From: Streptomyces sp. SAI-135 | GTDB taxonomy: Bacteria > Actinomycetota > Actinomycetes > Streptomycetales > Streptomycetaceae | DNA length: 64,000 nucleotides | Direction: 5' to 3' | NCBI RefSeq assembly: GCF_029893805.1 | Contig: NZ_JARXYP010000002.1 | Location: 2,542,001-2,606,000, forward strand | Part shown: positions 19,690-27,969 of the stretch, piece by piece | How the letters are laid out: each line of letters opens with the position of its first letter | Position numbering within the stretch: the stretch's first letter is position 1 | Translations under genes and position numbers: made by a program | Notes under the pieces: model-generated | The model's database searches: none | What the model saw: the letters and a program-made list of their open reading frames with translations, nothing else | Told to the model about the DNA's origin: nothing

Positions 19690-21114
19690 TTACCGTCCCT
19701 CGACGAGGGGGGTGAGGACGGGGGCGGTGCGGGCGGGTGGAATCTGTGGCAGCCGGTCTTCGAGGCCGAAGGTGGTGAAGGCGGTGCGGGCGGGGAGGGG
19801 GTAGGCGTCCTTGCCGGTGAGGGTGTTGAGGATGGTGGCGCTGCGCCAGGCGGCGAGGCCGAGGTCGGGGGTGCCGACGCCGTGGGTGTGGCGTTCGGCG
19901 TTCTGGACGTAGACGTGGCAGTCGGCGCCGGTGACGGACGGGTCGAGGACGAGGCGGAAGTGTTCGTCGACGCGGGGGCGTTCGCGGCTGTCTCGGCGCA
20001 GGTAGGGGTCGAGTCCGGCGAGGATGCGGTCGAGTGGGCGTTCGCGGTGGCCGGTGGCGAGGACGACGGCGTCGGTGGTGAGGCGGGAGCGGCTGCCCTG
20101 CTGGATGTGTTCCAGGTGGAGTTCGATCTTGGTGGTGGCGATGCGGCCTGCGGTGCGGACGCGGACGCCGGGGGTGAGGACGGTGTCGGGCCAGCCGCCG
20201 TGCAGGGTGCGGCGGTAGAGCTCGTCGTGGATGGCGGCGATGGTGTCGGCGTCGATGCCGCGGTGGAGCTGCCACTGGGTGGTGCCGAGGCGGTCGCGGA
20301 CGCTTTCCGACAGGGCGTGGAAGTAGCGGGTGTAGTCGGGGGTGAAGTGTTCGAGGCCGAGCTTGGAGTACTCCATGGGGGCGAAGGCTTCGGTGCGGCC
20401 GAGCCAGTGGAGTCTCTCGCGGCCGGTGGGGCGGTTGCGCAGGAGGTCGAGGAAGATCTCGGCGCCGGACTGTCCTGAGCCGACGACGGTGACGTGATCG
20501 GCGGCCAGGAGGCTCTGGCGGTGGTCGAGGTAGTCGGTGGCGTGGATGACGGGCACGCCGGGTGCCTCGACGAGGGGCTTGAGGGGTTCGGGCACGTAGG
20601 GCTCGGTGCCGATGCCGCAGACGATGTTCTTGGTGTAGGTGCGGCCCAGTGCCTCGGCTTCGCCGTCGCTGTCCAGCTGGGTGTAGTCGACTTCGAAGAC
20701 GTCGCGTTCGGGGTTGAAGCGGACGGCGTCGACCTGGTGGCTGAAGTGGAGTCCGGGGAGGTTCTCGGCGACCCAGCGGCAGTAGGCGTCGTATTCGGCG
20801 CGCTGGATGTGGAAGCGCTCGGCGAAGTAGAAGGGGAAGAGGCGCTCGCGGGTCTTGAGGTAGTTGAGGAAGGTCCAGTCGCTGGCGGGGTCGGCGAGGG
20901 TGACCAGGTCGGCCAGGAAGGGGACTTGGACGGTGGCGCCGTCGATGAGGAGCCCGGGGTGCCAGCCGAAGGCGGGGCGCTGTTCGTAGAAGACGGCGTC
21001 GAGGGCGGTGAGGGGCTGGGCGAGGGCGGCGAGGGAGAGGTTGAAGGGGCCGATGCCGATGCCGACGAGGTCGCGGGGTGCGTCGGGCTCGTGGTGTGGG
21101 GGGTGGGGGTTCAT
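19690..21114 (-). CDS. L-lysine N6-hydroxylase-like monooxygenase (IucD/DesB type)
   Basis: 474 residues of the SidA/IucD/PvdA family. These flavoenzymes N-hydroxylate lysine, ornithine or cadaverine for hydroxamate siderophores. Visible: the FAD site GIGIGPFNLSLAAL (about residues 18-31), the substrate-region FGWHPGLLIDGATVQVPFLA, the NADPH site TVVGSGQSGAEIF and the family's ATGHRERPL near the C-terminus. The ATG start overlaps the stop of the upstream decarboxylase gene (ATGA), so the two are translationally coupled. No acyltransferase or NIS synthetase gene follows, unlike a desABCD cluster. Confidence 0.88.
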   Translation of the reverse strand: MNPHPPHHEPDAPRDLVGIGIGPFNLSLAALAQPLTALDAVFYEQRPAFGWHPGLLIDGATVQVPFLADLVTLADPASDWTFLNYLKTRERLFPFYFAERFHIQRAEYDAYCRWVAENLPGLHFSHQVDAVRFNPERDVFEVDYTQLDSDGEAEALGRTYTKNIVCGIGTEPYVPEPLKPLVEAPGVPVIHATDYLDHRQSLLAADHVTVVGSGQSGAEIFLDLLRNRPTGRERLHWLGRTEAFAPMEYSKLGLEHFTPDYTRYFHALSESVRDRLGTTQWQLHRGIDADTIAAIHDELYRRTLHGGWPDTVLTPGVRVRTAGRIATTKIELHLEHIQQGSRSRLTTDAVVLATGHRERPLDRILAGLDPYLRRDSRERPRVDEHFRLVLDPSVTGADCHVYVQNAERHTHGVGTPDLGLAAWRSATILNTLTGKDAYPLPARTAFTTFGLEDRLPQIPPARTAPVLTPLVEGR

Positions 21115-22505
21115 CGGGGGGTGGTTCCTTCCACGAGTTTCAGGAGTCCGGCGAGGTCGGCCGGCCGGGTGGTGGGGTTGAGGAGGGTGGCCTTGAGCCA
21201 GAGCCGGTTGGCCGCGCGGGCTCGGCCGAGGACGGCGCGGCCGTCGGCGAGGAGTTGTCGGCGTACGGCGGCTACGGCGGCGTCGGTGGCGTCTGCGGGG
21301 CGGAAGAGGACTGTGCTGATGGTGGGGGGTGCGTGCAGTTCGAAGCCGGGGTGTTCCTCGACGGCTCGGGCGAACTCCTCTGCCTGTGCGCAGACTTGGT
21401 CGACGAGGGCAGCGAGTCCTGCGCGGCCCAGGGTCTTGAGGGTGACGGCGATCTTGAGGATGTCGGGGCGGCGGGTGGTGCGCAGGGAGCGGCCGAGGAG
21501 GTCGGGGAGGCCGGCCTCGGTGTCGTCGTCGGCGTTGAGGTAGTCGGCGCGGTGGGTCAGGGCGGCGAGGTCCTGGGCGTCACGGACGGCGAGGATGCCT
21601 GCGGCGACGGGTTGCCAGCCGAGTTTGTGGAGGTCGAGGGTGACGGTGTCGGCGGCGCTCAGGCCGGTGAGCTTGTGTCGGTGCCGGGGGCTGAAGAGGA
21701 GGCCTCCGCCGTAGGCCGCGTCCACGTGCAGCCGGGCTTTTCGGGCAGCGCAGAGGCGGGCGATCTCGGGGAGGGGGTCGATGAGGCCGGCGTCCGTGGT
21801 GCCCGCGGTGGCGGCGATGAGCAGCGGTCCGTGCGGGATCGTTTCGAGGGCTGCGGGGTCGAGGGTGCCGTTGGGGGTGGGGATGATCACCGGGTCCGAC
21901 ATGCCCAGGAGCCAGGCTGACCTTGGTAGAGAGTGGTGAGCGTTTTCTCCGCAGATGAGGCGGACTCCGGGGCCAAGGGCCTCTCTGGCCAGGAGGAGGG
22001 CGAGTTGATTGGATTCCGTGCCACCGGTTGTGATCAAGGCGTCGGGTCGGTGGGGGCTTGTCGCGCAGTTCCCCGCGCCCCTGAGTGGCTTACCGAACAC
22101 CTCTCTCGCAAGGTGCTCCGTCACCAGTGACTCCAGCTCTGAGGCCGCCGGGGCCTGGTCCCAGGAGTCCAGCGACGGGTTCAGCACGCTGACGGCCAGG
22201 TCCGCCGCTGCGGCCACCGCGAGGGGCGGGCAGTAGAGGTGGGCCGCGCAGAACGGTTCCGCCGGGTCTGCGGAGCCCTCTGCCAGGGTTCGTACCAGGT
22301 GCCGTAGGGCCTCCGGGTCGCCCTCCTCGGGGAGTACGTCCCCCAGCGCGGCCCGCACCCGCGCCGCCACCTGGGACGGGCCTCCGGGGGGAAGCGGCCC
22401 GCTCCTCAGGCGCGCCCCCTCCCCCAGCGCCTCCAGAACCGTGTCGAGCAGCGGACGCAGCGAGGAGGGGCCTTCGGGGCCCGAGGCCAGGGGCGGCGTG
22501 TTCAT
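21111..22505 (-). CDS. PLP-dependent group II decarboxylase (lysine/diamine type)
   Basis: 464 residues, first gene of a two-gene operon with the N-hydroxylase. The PLP-binding lysine is Lys294 (TLDLHKLGWQP), with ITTGGTESNQLALLLA, His190/His191 and HVDAAYGGG as other cofactor motifs. The family includes lysine, ornithine and 2,4-diaminobutyrate decarboxylases; the coupled hydroxylase suggests cadaverine or putrescine production for an N-hydroxy-diamine. Residues 141-150 (LRGAGNCATS) are encoded by a genome repeat inserted in frame (22056-22083), just before the conserved ITTGGTESN, so activity should be checked. Confidence 0.85.
   Translation of the reverse strand: MNTPPLASGPEGPSSLRPLLDTVLEALGEGARLRSGPLPPGGPSQVAARVRAALGDVLPEEGDPEALRHLVRTLAEGSADPAEPFCAAHLYCPPLAVAAAADLAVSVLNPSLDSWDQAPAASELESLVTEHLAREVFGKPLRGAGNCATSPHRPDALITTGGTESNQLALLLAREALGPGVRLICGENAHHSLPRSAWLLGMSDPVIIPTPNGTLDPAALETIPHGPLLIAATAGTTDAGLIDPLPEIARLCAARKARLHVDAAYGGGLLFSPRHRHKLTGLSAADTVTLDLHKLGWQPVAAGILAVRDAQDLAALTHRADYLNADDDTEAGLPDLLGRSLRTTRRPDILKIAVTLKTLGRAGLAALVDQVCAQAEEFARAVEEHPGFELHAPPTISTVLFRPADATDAAVAAVRRQLLADGRAVLGRARAANRLWLKATLLNPTTRPADLAGLLKLVEGTTPR
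22056..22083 (-). repeat. Copy of the intergenic repeat inside the decarboxylase gene
   Basis: 28 bases identical to 455-482 (core GCGCAGTTCCCCGCGCCCCT), also sharing 21 bases with the inverted copy at 774-795. Here it lies within coding sequence and stays in frame. Confidence 0.85.
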
Positions 22506-22621
22506 CGTCGACCTCCGGGGGCGCTGGTGACTTCCAGCTTGGACGCGGTTGCCTGGGCGCGCCCGGAGAGTTCAACGATTCTGACCCGAAAGGGGGTACT
22601 CCCGTACGGGGAAAATCCGCG

Positions 22622-25108
22622 CTACGGCTGCCTCACCCGCAACGCGCGTCCCAGGTCGTCGAGTTGGTCGACCAGCTTGCGGCGCAGGGCGGGGATGGGG
22701 TCGGCGTCGCGCAGACAGGTCTGGCCGAGCCGCAGGTTGTCCTCGTCGATGGCGTGGTGCGGGAACGCCCAGCGGCCGGCGGCGTCGGCGATGGCGGGGC
22801 CGCGGCGGGCGGCGAGGGCGACGGCGTCCTCGTAGTAGCGGGGCACGTACTGCCGTACGAGCTCGGTCTGTTCGGGCTGCCAGAAGCCCTGGGCGGTGGC
22901 GGTGAACAGGTAGTTGGAGAGGTCGTCGCGGGTGAACATCGCTTCCCAGGCCTGTGCCTTGGCCTCCTCCGTGGGCAGGGCGGCGCGGCAGCGGGCGGCG
23001 CCTTCCTGGCCTGCGGCGGAGGGGTCGCGGGCCAGTTCGGCGGTGATGGCGGCCTCGTCGGTGGCGCCGAGGACGGCGAGGCGGGCCAGGACGCGCCAGC
23101 GCAGTTCGGGGTCGAGTTCGGGGCCGCCGGGGACGGTGCCGTCGGCGAGCCAGGCGGCGATGGTGTCGGGGTGGGCGGCGACGTCGATGCAGTGGCGGAC
23201 CGCGATCAGGCGCAGGCCGGGGTTGTCGCCGTCCTCGGTGCGGCGGATGAGGTCGCGGCACAGGGAGGAGAGGGTGGTGAGGGCGGCGGGGCGTTCCTCG
23301 GGGGTGGCGTAGCGGTCGGCGACGTAGGTGGAGGCGAAGGCGAGGACGCCCTGGACGAGGGCGAGGTCGGTCTCGTGCGGGAGGTGGGCGCGGGCCGCGT
23401 CCAGGTAGGCGGTGGGCGGGAGTTCGCCGTCGCGGACGGCGTCGCGCAGGGCGTTCCAGACGACGGCGCGGGTCAGGGGTGAGGGGAGGCCGGAGAGGCA
23501 CTCGGTGACCGCTTTGAAGGACTCGGGGTCGAAGCGGACCTTGGCGTAGGTGAGGTCCGAGTCGTTGAGGAGCAGGAGGGTGGGGCGCTTGCCGATGGGC
23601 TGCGGGGTGCTCTGCGGGACGTCGAGGTCGAGGCGGTCGCGCAGGACGAGGTGGCGGCCCTCGTCGGCGACGTCGAGGTCGTAGAGGCCGACGTTGACGC
23701 GGTGCGGGCGGCTGCCCTTGTGCTCGACCTGGAGGGTGTACGTGCCTTCCTCGCCGCGGGTGACGACGGGCCGCAAGGTGTCGACGCCGGTGGTGCGCAG
23801 CCAGCTGTCGGCCCAGGCGTGGACGTCGCGTTCGGTGGCGGAGGCGAGGGAGTCGATGAAGTCGGCGAGGGCGGCGTTGGCGAACTTGTGGCGGGCGAAG
23901 TGGGTGTTGATGCCGGCGAGGAAGTCCTTCTCGCCGAGCCAGTGGACCAGTTGCCGTAGCGCGGAGGCGCCCTTGGCGTAGGAGATGCCGTCGAAGTTGA
24001 GGAGGGCGGAGGCGGTGTCGTCGACGGCGTCGGGGGCGACGGGGTGGGTGGAGGGGCGCTGGTCGGCGTCGTAGCCCCAGCCCTTGCGCATGACGCCGAA
24101 GTCGACCCAGGTGTCCGTGAAGCGGGTGGCCTCGGTGAGGGTCTGGTAGCCCATGTACTCGGCGAAGGACTCGTTCAGCCAGATGTCGTCCCACCAGCGC
24201 AGGGTGACGAGGTCGCCGAACCACATGTGGGCCATCTCGTGGGCGATGACCATGGCGCGGGTCTGGCGTTCGGTGTCGGTGACGGCGGAGCGGTAGACGA
24301 ACTCGTCGCGGAAGGTGACGAGGCCGGGGTTCTCCATGGCGCCGGCGTTGAACTCGGGGACGAACGCCTGGTCGTAGGAGTCGAAGGGGTACGGCTCCTC
24401 GAACTTCTCGTGGTAGCGGTCGTAGCACTGCTTGGTGATCTCGAAGATCTCGTCGGCGTCCGGGTCCAGGTAGGGCGCGAGCGAGCGGCGGCAGTGGATG
24501 CCGAAGGGCAGGCCGCGGTGTTCGGTGCGCACGGAGTGCCAGGGGCCGGCGGCGACGGCGACGAGGTAGGTGGAGATCAGGGGGGTGGGGGTGGCCTGCC
24601 AGTGGCCGTCGCCGAGGTCGGTGGTGATGCCGTTGGCGAGGACGCTCCAGCCTTCGGGGGCCTTGACCGACAGGTCGAAGACGGCCTTGAGGTCGGGCTG
24701 GTCGAAGGCGGCGAAGACGCGCTGGACGTCGTCGAGGAAGAGCTGGGTGTAGACGTAGGTCTCGCCGTCGGTGGGGTCGGTGAAGCGGTGCATGCCCTCG
24801 CCGGTGCGGGAGTACCGCATGTCGGCGTCGATGCGCAGTTCGTGCTCGCCGGCGGTCAGTCCCGTGAGGGGCAGCCGGTTCTCCTCGAGGGTCCCCGGGT
24901 CGAGGGGGCGGCCGTCGAGGGTGGCCTCCCGCAGTTCGGCCGGCTTGAGCTCGACAAAGGTGTCCGCCTCCGTGCGCGCGGTGAACCGGATGACGGTCTG
25001 GGACGCGAAGGTCTCGTCGCCGGTGGTGAGGTCGAGCGCGATGGTGTAGCGGTGGACGTCGAGGAGCTTGGCACGGGTCTGCGCTTCGTCGCGCGTCAGT
25101 ACGGACAT
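22622..25108 (-). CDS. pepN: Aminopeptidase N (M1 zinc metallopeptidase)
   Basis: 828 residues from ATG 25108 (MSVLTRDEAQ); ATG 25117 and an upstream start at 25138 are also open. M1 motifs are intact: the exopeptidase motif GAMEN (residues 256-260), zinc ligands HEMAH (290-294) and Glu313 in NESFAEYM, and the later catalytic Tyr region. The ERAP1-like C-terminal helical domain completes the protein. No signal peptide is seen, so it is a cytosolic enzyme removing N-terminal residues from peptides. It ends 116 bases upstream of the decarboxylase start on the same strand. Confidence 0.95.
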   Translation of the reverse strand: MSVLTRDEAQTRAKLLDVHRYTIALDLTTGDETFASQTVIRFTARTEADTFVELKPAELREATLDGRPLDPGTLEENRLPLTGLTAGEHELRIDADMRYSRTGEGMHRFTDPTDGETYVYTQLFLDDVQRVFAAFDQPDLKAVFDLSVKAPEGWSVLANGITTDLGDGHWQATPTPLISTYLVAVAAGPWHSVRTEHRGLPFGIHCRRSLAPYLDPDADEIFEITKQCYDRYHEKFEEPYPFDSYDQAFVPEFNAGAMENPGLVTFRDEFVYRSAVTDTERQTRAMVIAHEMAHMWFGDLVTLRWWDDIWLNESFAEYMGYQTLTEATRFTDTWVDFGVMRKGWGYDADQRPSTHPVAPDAVDDTASALLNFDGISYAKGASALRQLVHWLGEKDFLAGINTHFARHKFANAALADFIDSLASATERDVHAWADSWLRTTGVDTLRPVVTRGEEGTYTLQVEHKGSRPHRVNVGLYDLDVADEGRHLVLRDRLDLDVPQSTPQPIGKRPTLLLLNDSDLTYAKVRFDPESFKAVTECLSGLPSPLTRAVVWNALRDAVRDGELPPTAYLDAARAHLPHETDLALVQGVLAFASTYVADRYATPEERPAALTTLSSLCRDLIRRTEDGDNPGLRLIAVRHCIDVAAHPDTIAAWLADGTVPGGPELDPELRWRVLARLAVLGATDEAAITAELARDPSAAGQEGAARCRAALPTEEAKAQAWEAMFTRDDLSNYLFTATAQGFWQPEQTELVRQYVPRYYEDAVALAARRGPAIADAAGRWAFPHHAIDEDNLRLGQTCLRDADPIPALRRKLVDQLDDLGRALRVRQP

Positions 25109-25139
25109 GCAGGACATGCTGCCTGATGGCACGGGCAAC

Positions 25140-25751
25140 TCACAGAGGCGGATCGGTACACGCCTTATGTCCGGTCCTGTTCGAGCTCCCCGGTGTGCGC
25201 CCGTTGCCGCGCTGCACCGGTACGCGGGCGTCCGGGTGGGGCAGGGCCGGGTGGGCGGCAGGGGTGTCGTCCTCGTCGTGGGCCTTGTCCTCGGTGTGGT
25301 CCTTGTCCTCGGTGTGGTCCTTGACGAGGGCCCGTAACTCCCGCACCTCGTGTTCGAGGGCGAGGTGGCGGCGGTGGGCGTCGAAGAGGTAGCGGACCTT
25401 GGTGCGCAGGGCCCAGGGGTCGATGGGTTTCATCACGAGGTCGGCGACGCCGAGACCGAAGGCGGCGGAGGTGAGTTCGTGGTCGGGTCCGAAGCCGGTG
25501 AGCAGGATGACGGGTATGTGCTGGGTCTGCTCCAGGCGCCGCATGTAGCGGACGACGTCGAGTCCGCTGACGCCGGGCATCCGTACGTCGAGGAGCAGGA
25601 GGCCGACCTGGCCGCGGAGCACCTGCTTGAGGGCTTCGTCGCCGCTGGTGGCGCGGCCGAGCCGGTAGCCCAGCGGGGCGAGGGCGCTCTCCAGGGCGTA
25701 GAGCGTGTCCTCGTGGTCGTCGACGATGAGGATCTTGGCATCCGAAGGCAT
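25140..25751 (-). CDS. Single-domain response regulator with a charged tail
   Basis: 203 residues from ATG 25751, with GGGAGGGAC upstream. The receiver domain has acidic Asp11/Asp12, phospho-acceptor Asp55 (LLLLDVRMPG), Thr85 and Lys108 (LVMKPID). After the receiver is a predicted coiled stretch (HLALEHEVRELRALVKD) and then a hydrophilic tail containing KDHTED twice. There is no DNA-binding output domain, so it probably signals by protein contact. No kinase gene is adjacent. Confidence 0.85.
   Translation of the reverse strand: MPSDAKILIVDDHEDTLYALESALAPLGYRLGRATSGDEALKQVLRGQVGLLLLDVRMPGVSGLDVVRYMRRLEQTQHIPVILLTGFGPDHELTSAAFGLGVADLVMKPIDPWALRTKVRYLFDAHRRHLALEHEVRELRALVKDHTEDKDHTEDKAHDEDDTPAAHPALPHPDARVPVQRGNGRTPGSSNRTGHKACTDPPL
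25283..25324 (-). repeat. 18-bp in-frame tandem repeat in the regulator tail
   Basis: Two perfect 18-bp units (25283-25300 and 25301-25318) and the start of a third; on the coding strand they encode the acidic-basic motif KDHTED in tandem. The unit is a multiple of three, so copy-number change would keep the frame. Confidence 0.8.
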
Positions 25752-25888
25752 GGCCGGCGTCCCTCCCTCGCGGACAGCCAGCCTACGCCCGTGCCCTGAC
25801 ACGGTGTGCTCGCGGGCTGACAAGGAGTGCACAGCGCAGCATGCCGTCTGAGGGCGGCCCTGTCACCTCCCCGGGGCGTTCGGCGAGG

Positions 25889-26239
25889 TCAATCGGCCAG
25901 GGGGGCGGGGCCGTTGACGGTGTCCTCGGCGATGCGCTCGTGGTGCCTGATCACCTCGGCGATGATGAAGTTCAGGAACTTCTCGGCGAAGGCGGGGTCG
26001 AGTTTGGCGTTCTCGGCGAGGGTGCGCAGCCGGTCGATCTGACGGGCCTCGCGGGCCGGGTCGGCGGGCGGCAGCTGGTGGCGGGCCTTGAGGTGGCCGA
26101 CCTGCTGGGTGGCCTTGAAACGCTCGGCGAGCATGTGGACGACGGCCGCGTCGATGTTGTCGATGCTGTCCCGCAACCGGTTGAGCTCTTCACGGACAGC
26201 GGGGTCGACGTCACCGGTTCCGGTGTTGCTGGTGGTCAT
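25889..26239 (-). CDS. AroQ-class chorismate mutase
   Basis: 116 residues from ATG 26239; a TTG at 26248 is also possible. All-helical AroQ fold: LNRLRDSIDNIDAAVVHMLAERF with the first-helix Arg, then the Lys of HLKARHQLPPADPAREARQI and a third helix FLNFIIAEVIRHHERIAE. It converts chorismate to prephenate for phenylalanine and tyrosine synthesis; no prephenate dehydratase domain is fused. Actinobacterial versions may need DAHP synthase as activating partner, which is known for the family but not visible here. Confidence 0.9.
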   Translation of the reverse strand: MTTSNTGTGDVDPAVREELNRLRDSIDNIDAAVVHMLAERFKATQQVGHLKARHQLPPADPAREARQIDRLRTLAENAKLDPAFAEKFLNFIIAEVIRHHERIAEDTVNGPAPLAD

Positions 26240-26374
26240 GGGCGACAACCCTAAGGGGGCGCGGGTGCGGGGCCGTCGGCGGATCGGGCGGCCGGGGACG
26301 ACCAGGCGGTACGACGCCCTGGGCGCTCACCACTCTGGCGGAACGGTTGGATCCGGGGGCGGGTGTGCGGCTCT

Positions 26375-26702
26375 CCGACGGAGCGGCCGGGGCGGGTTTC
26401 CGACGGAGCGGCTGGACTGGGGCCGGGTGTGCGGGTTCCCGACGGAGCGGCTGGACTGGAGCCGGGTGTGCGGCTTTCCGGCGCAGCGGCCGGGCGGGCG
26501 GGTGTGTGCTCTCGCCGGAACGGCCGGGCCGGAGGCCGGATGTGCGGCTTCCCGGCGCAGCAGGCAGGCAGCCGAGTGTGTGCTCTCGCCGGAACGGCCG
26601 GGCCGGAGGCCGGATGTGCGGCTTCCCGGCGCAGCAGGCAGGCAGCCGAGTGTGTGCTCTCGCCGGAACGGCCGGGCCGGATGCCGGGTGTGCGGCTGCC
26701 GC
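26375..26702. repeat. Minisatellite of 37-39 bp units in a 773-bp gene-free spacer
   Basis: Units begin with CCG at 26400, 26439, 26478, 26515, 26552, 26589, 26626, 26663 and about 26699, that is every 37-39 bases (an earlier shorter one at 26375). Two unit types alternate, giving a 74-bp dimer; 26515-26588 and 26589-26662 are identical. Units abut directly with no spacers. Since 37 is not a multiple of three, all three frames cycle through the same words and no protein is implied. The rest of the spacer, 26703-27012, is C-rich and I see no gene in it. Confidence 0.85.
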
Positions 26703-27012
26703 CGGAGTGGAGGTCTGGGAGATCGCCCCCGGAGGAACACCCGGACCGGGAAAGCTCTCTCCCCCACCCGATGGCCTGGATCCCTCCCAGGGGCCCTCAC
26801 GTCGCCACCCGATTCACCGACCCCAGACCAGCCCGCCACACGCCCATAGCCAACCGCCCAGCCCCACCTACAAGCCCCAGCCCCCGCACTCGCCGCCACC
26901 CCAACCGCACCTCAACACCCAACCGCCGGAACAAGAACCGGAACCGAGCACCCCCACCGGGCCGGCGCCCGATCCCCAGCCCCCACCCCACCCGGTAGGC
27001 CCACCCCCCGTC

Positions 27013-27885
27013 TCACACCATCGGCGGATCCCCCGGATCAGGGACCTGGTTGCTCCAGCCCCCCGGCAGGGTCCGGCTTTCCTGGGCGCGGAAGCGGATG
27101 GGGGCCATGCCGACGCGGCGGGTGAAGAGGCGGGAGAAGTAGGCGGGGTCGTCGTAGCCGACGCGGCGGGCGATGGAGGCGACGGAGAGTTCGGTGGCGG
27201 CGAGGAGTTCCTTGGCGCGGCCGAGGCGGATGCCGAGCAGGTAGTCCTTGGGGCTGCAGCCGGCGCCGCGGCGGACGGCGGTGCGCAGTTCGGCGAGGGT
27301 CATGCCGTGCCGGGCCGCGTGGTCGGCGACGGACAGCGGAAGGCAGGCGTCCCGGGCGAGCGCCTTGAGGACGGGGTCGCCGTCGGGGGCGAGGTCGGCG
27401 CGGGCGCGGCGCAGGGCGACCAGCAGCTCGTGGACCGCGGCGCCGGTCTCCGCCTCCAGGAGGGGGTTGTCGCGGCGTGCGGCGCGGGCGATGCGGGCGA
27501 TGACGGCGCGCGGGCCGGTCGCGTCGGACAGGGGGACGACGGGGCGGTCGGGTTCGATGTAGCCGAGTTCGGTGTAGGTGGCGGTCGCGGGTCCGGTGAA
27601 GCCGACGAACCCCTCGTCCCAGCCGGTTCCCGCGTCGGGGGCGTAGTGGTGGGGGATGCCGGGGGTGAGCCACAGCAGCGCGGGCGCGGTGACCGTCGTT
27701 CGGCGGCCGTCGGGGCTCTCGTACCAGCCGGTGCCGGTGCTGATCACGACGGCGACGTGGCTGTCGAGGGTGCGGGGACCGACGGTGGGCAGCGCGCCGT
27801 ACTGGAGTCCGACTCCCAGGCAGACCAGGCCCAGCCGGTGGTGGACGGGGCTGGGGCTGAGGAATCGCATCCAGGTGTGGTACAT
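27013..27885 (-). CDS. AraC-family transcriptional regulator
   Basis: 290 residues from ATG 27885 with GAGGAG upstream. An N-terminal cupin-like sensor (VAVVISTGTGWYESPDGRRT, WLTPGIPHHYAPD) is followed by a C-terminal double helix-turn-helix (LGRAKELLAATELSVASIAR, GYDDPAYFSRLFTRRVGMAP). It is divergent from the GH35 beta-galactosidase with 84 bases between starts, so it probably regulates that gene in response to a galactoside or released sugar. Confidence 0.9.
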   Translation of the reverse strand: MYHTWMRFLSPSPVHHRLGLVCLGVGLQYGALPTVGPRTLDSHVAVVISTGTGWYESPDGRRTTVTAPALLWLTPGIPHHYAPDAGTGWDEGFVGFTGPATATYTELGYIEPDRPVVPLSDATGPRAVIARIARAARRDNPLLEAETGAAVHELLVALRRARADLAPDGDPVLKALARDACLPLSVADHAARHGMTLAELRTAVRRGAGCSPKDYLLGIRLGRAKELLAATELSVASIARRVGYDDPAYFSRLFTRRVGMAPIRFRAQESRTLPGGWSNQVPDPGDPPMV

Positions 27886-27901
27886 CGCGCTCCTCGCATG
27901 C

Positions 27902-27938
27902 GCTTGGGTCCAAGCAGCGCCGATCTTTGTCCATGGAC
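27902..27938. promoter_or_regulatory. Palindromes in the AraC/beta-galactosidase divergent promoter
   Basis: GCTTGGGTCCAAGC (27902-27915, 6-bp arms with 2-base centre) and the perfect 10-base palindrome GTCCATGGAC (27929-27938) lie between the two divergent starts. They are candidate operator sites. Confidence 0.4.
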
Positions 27939-27969
27939 GTGATCGTCGCCAGTGGTGAGGGTGGAGCCT

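Noticed and set aside
19690..22505. Complete desferrioxamine cluster
   Set aside because: Only the decarboxylase and N-hydroxylase are present; the next genes are aminopeptidase N and the nucleotidase.
26375..26702. CRISPR array
   Set aside because: Units of 37-39 bp abut directly with no unique spacers, and no cas gene is in the window.
26347..27942. Protein encoded across the minisatellite
   Set aside because: The repeat period is not a multiple of three, so the frame changes with each unit; the translation is repeat-derived and it overlaps the AraC gene antisense.
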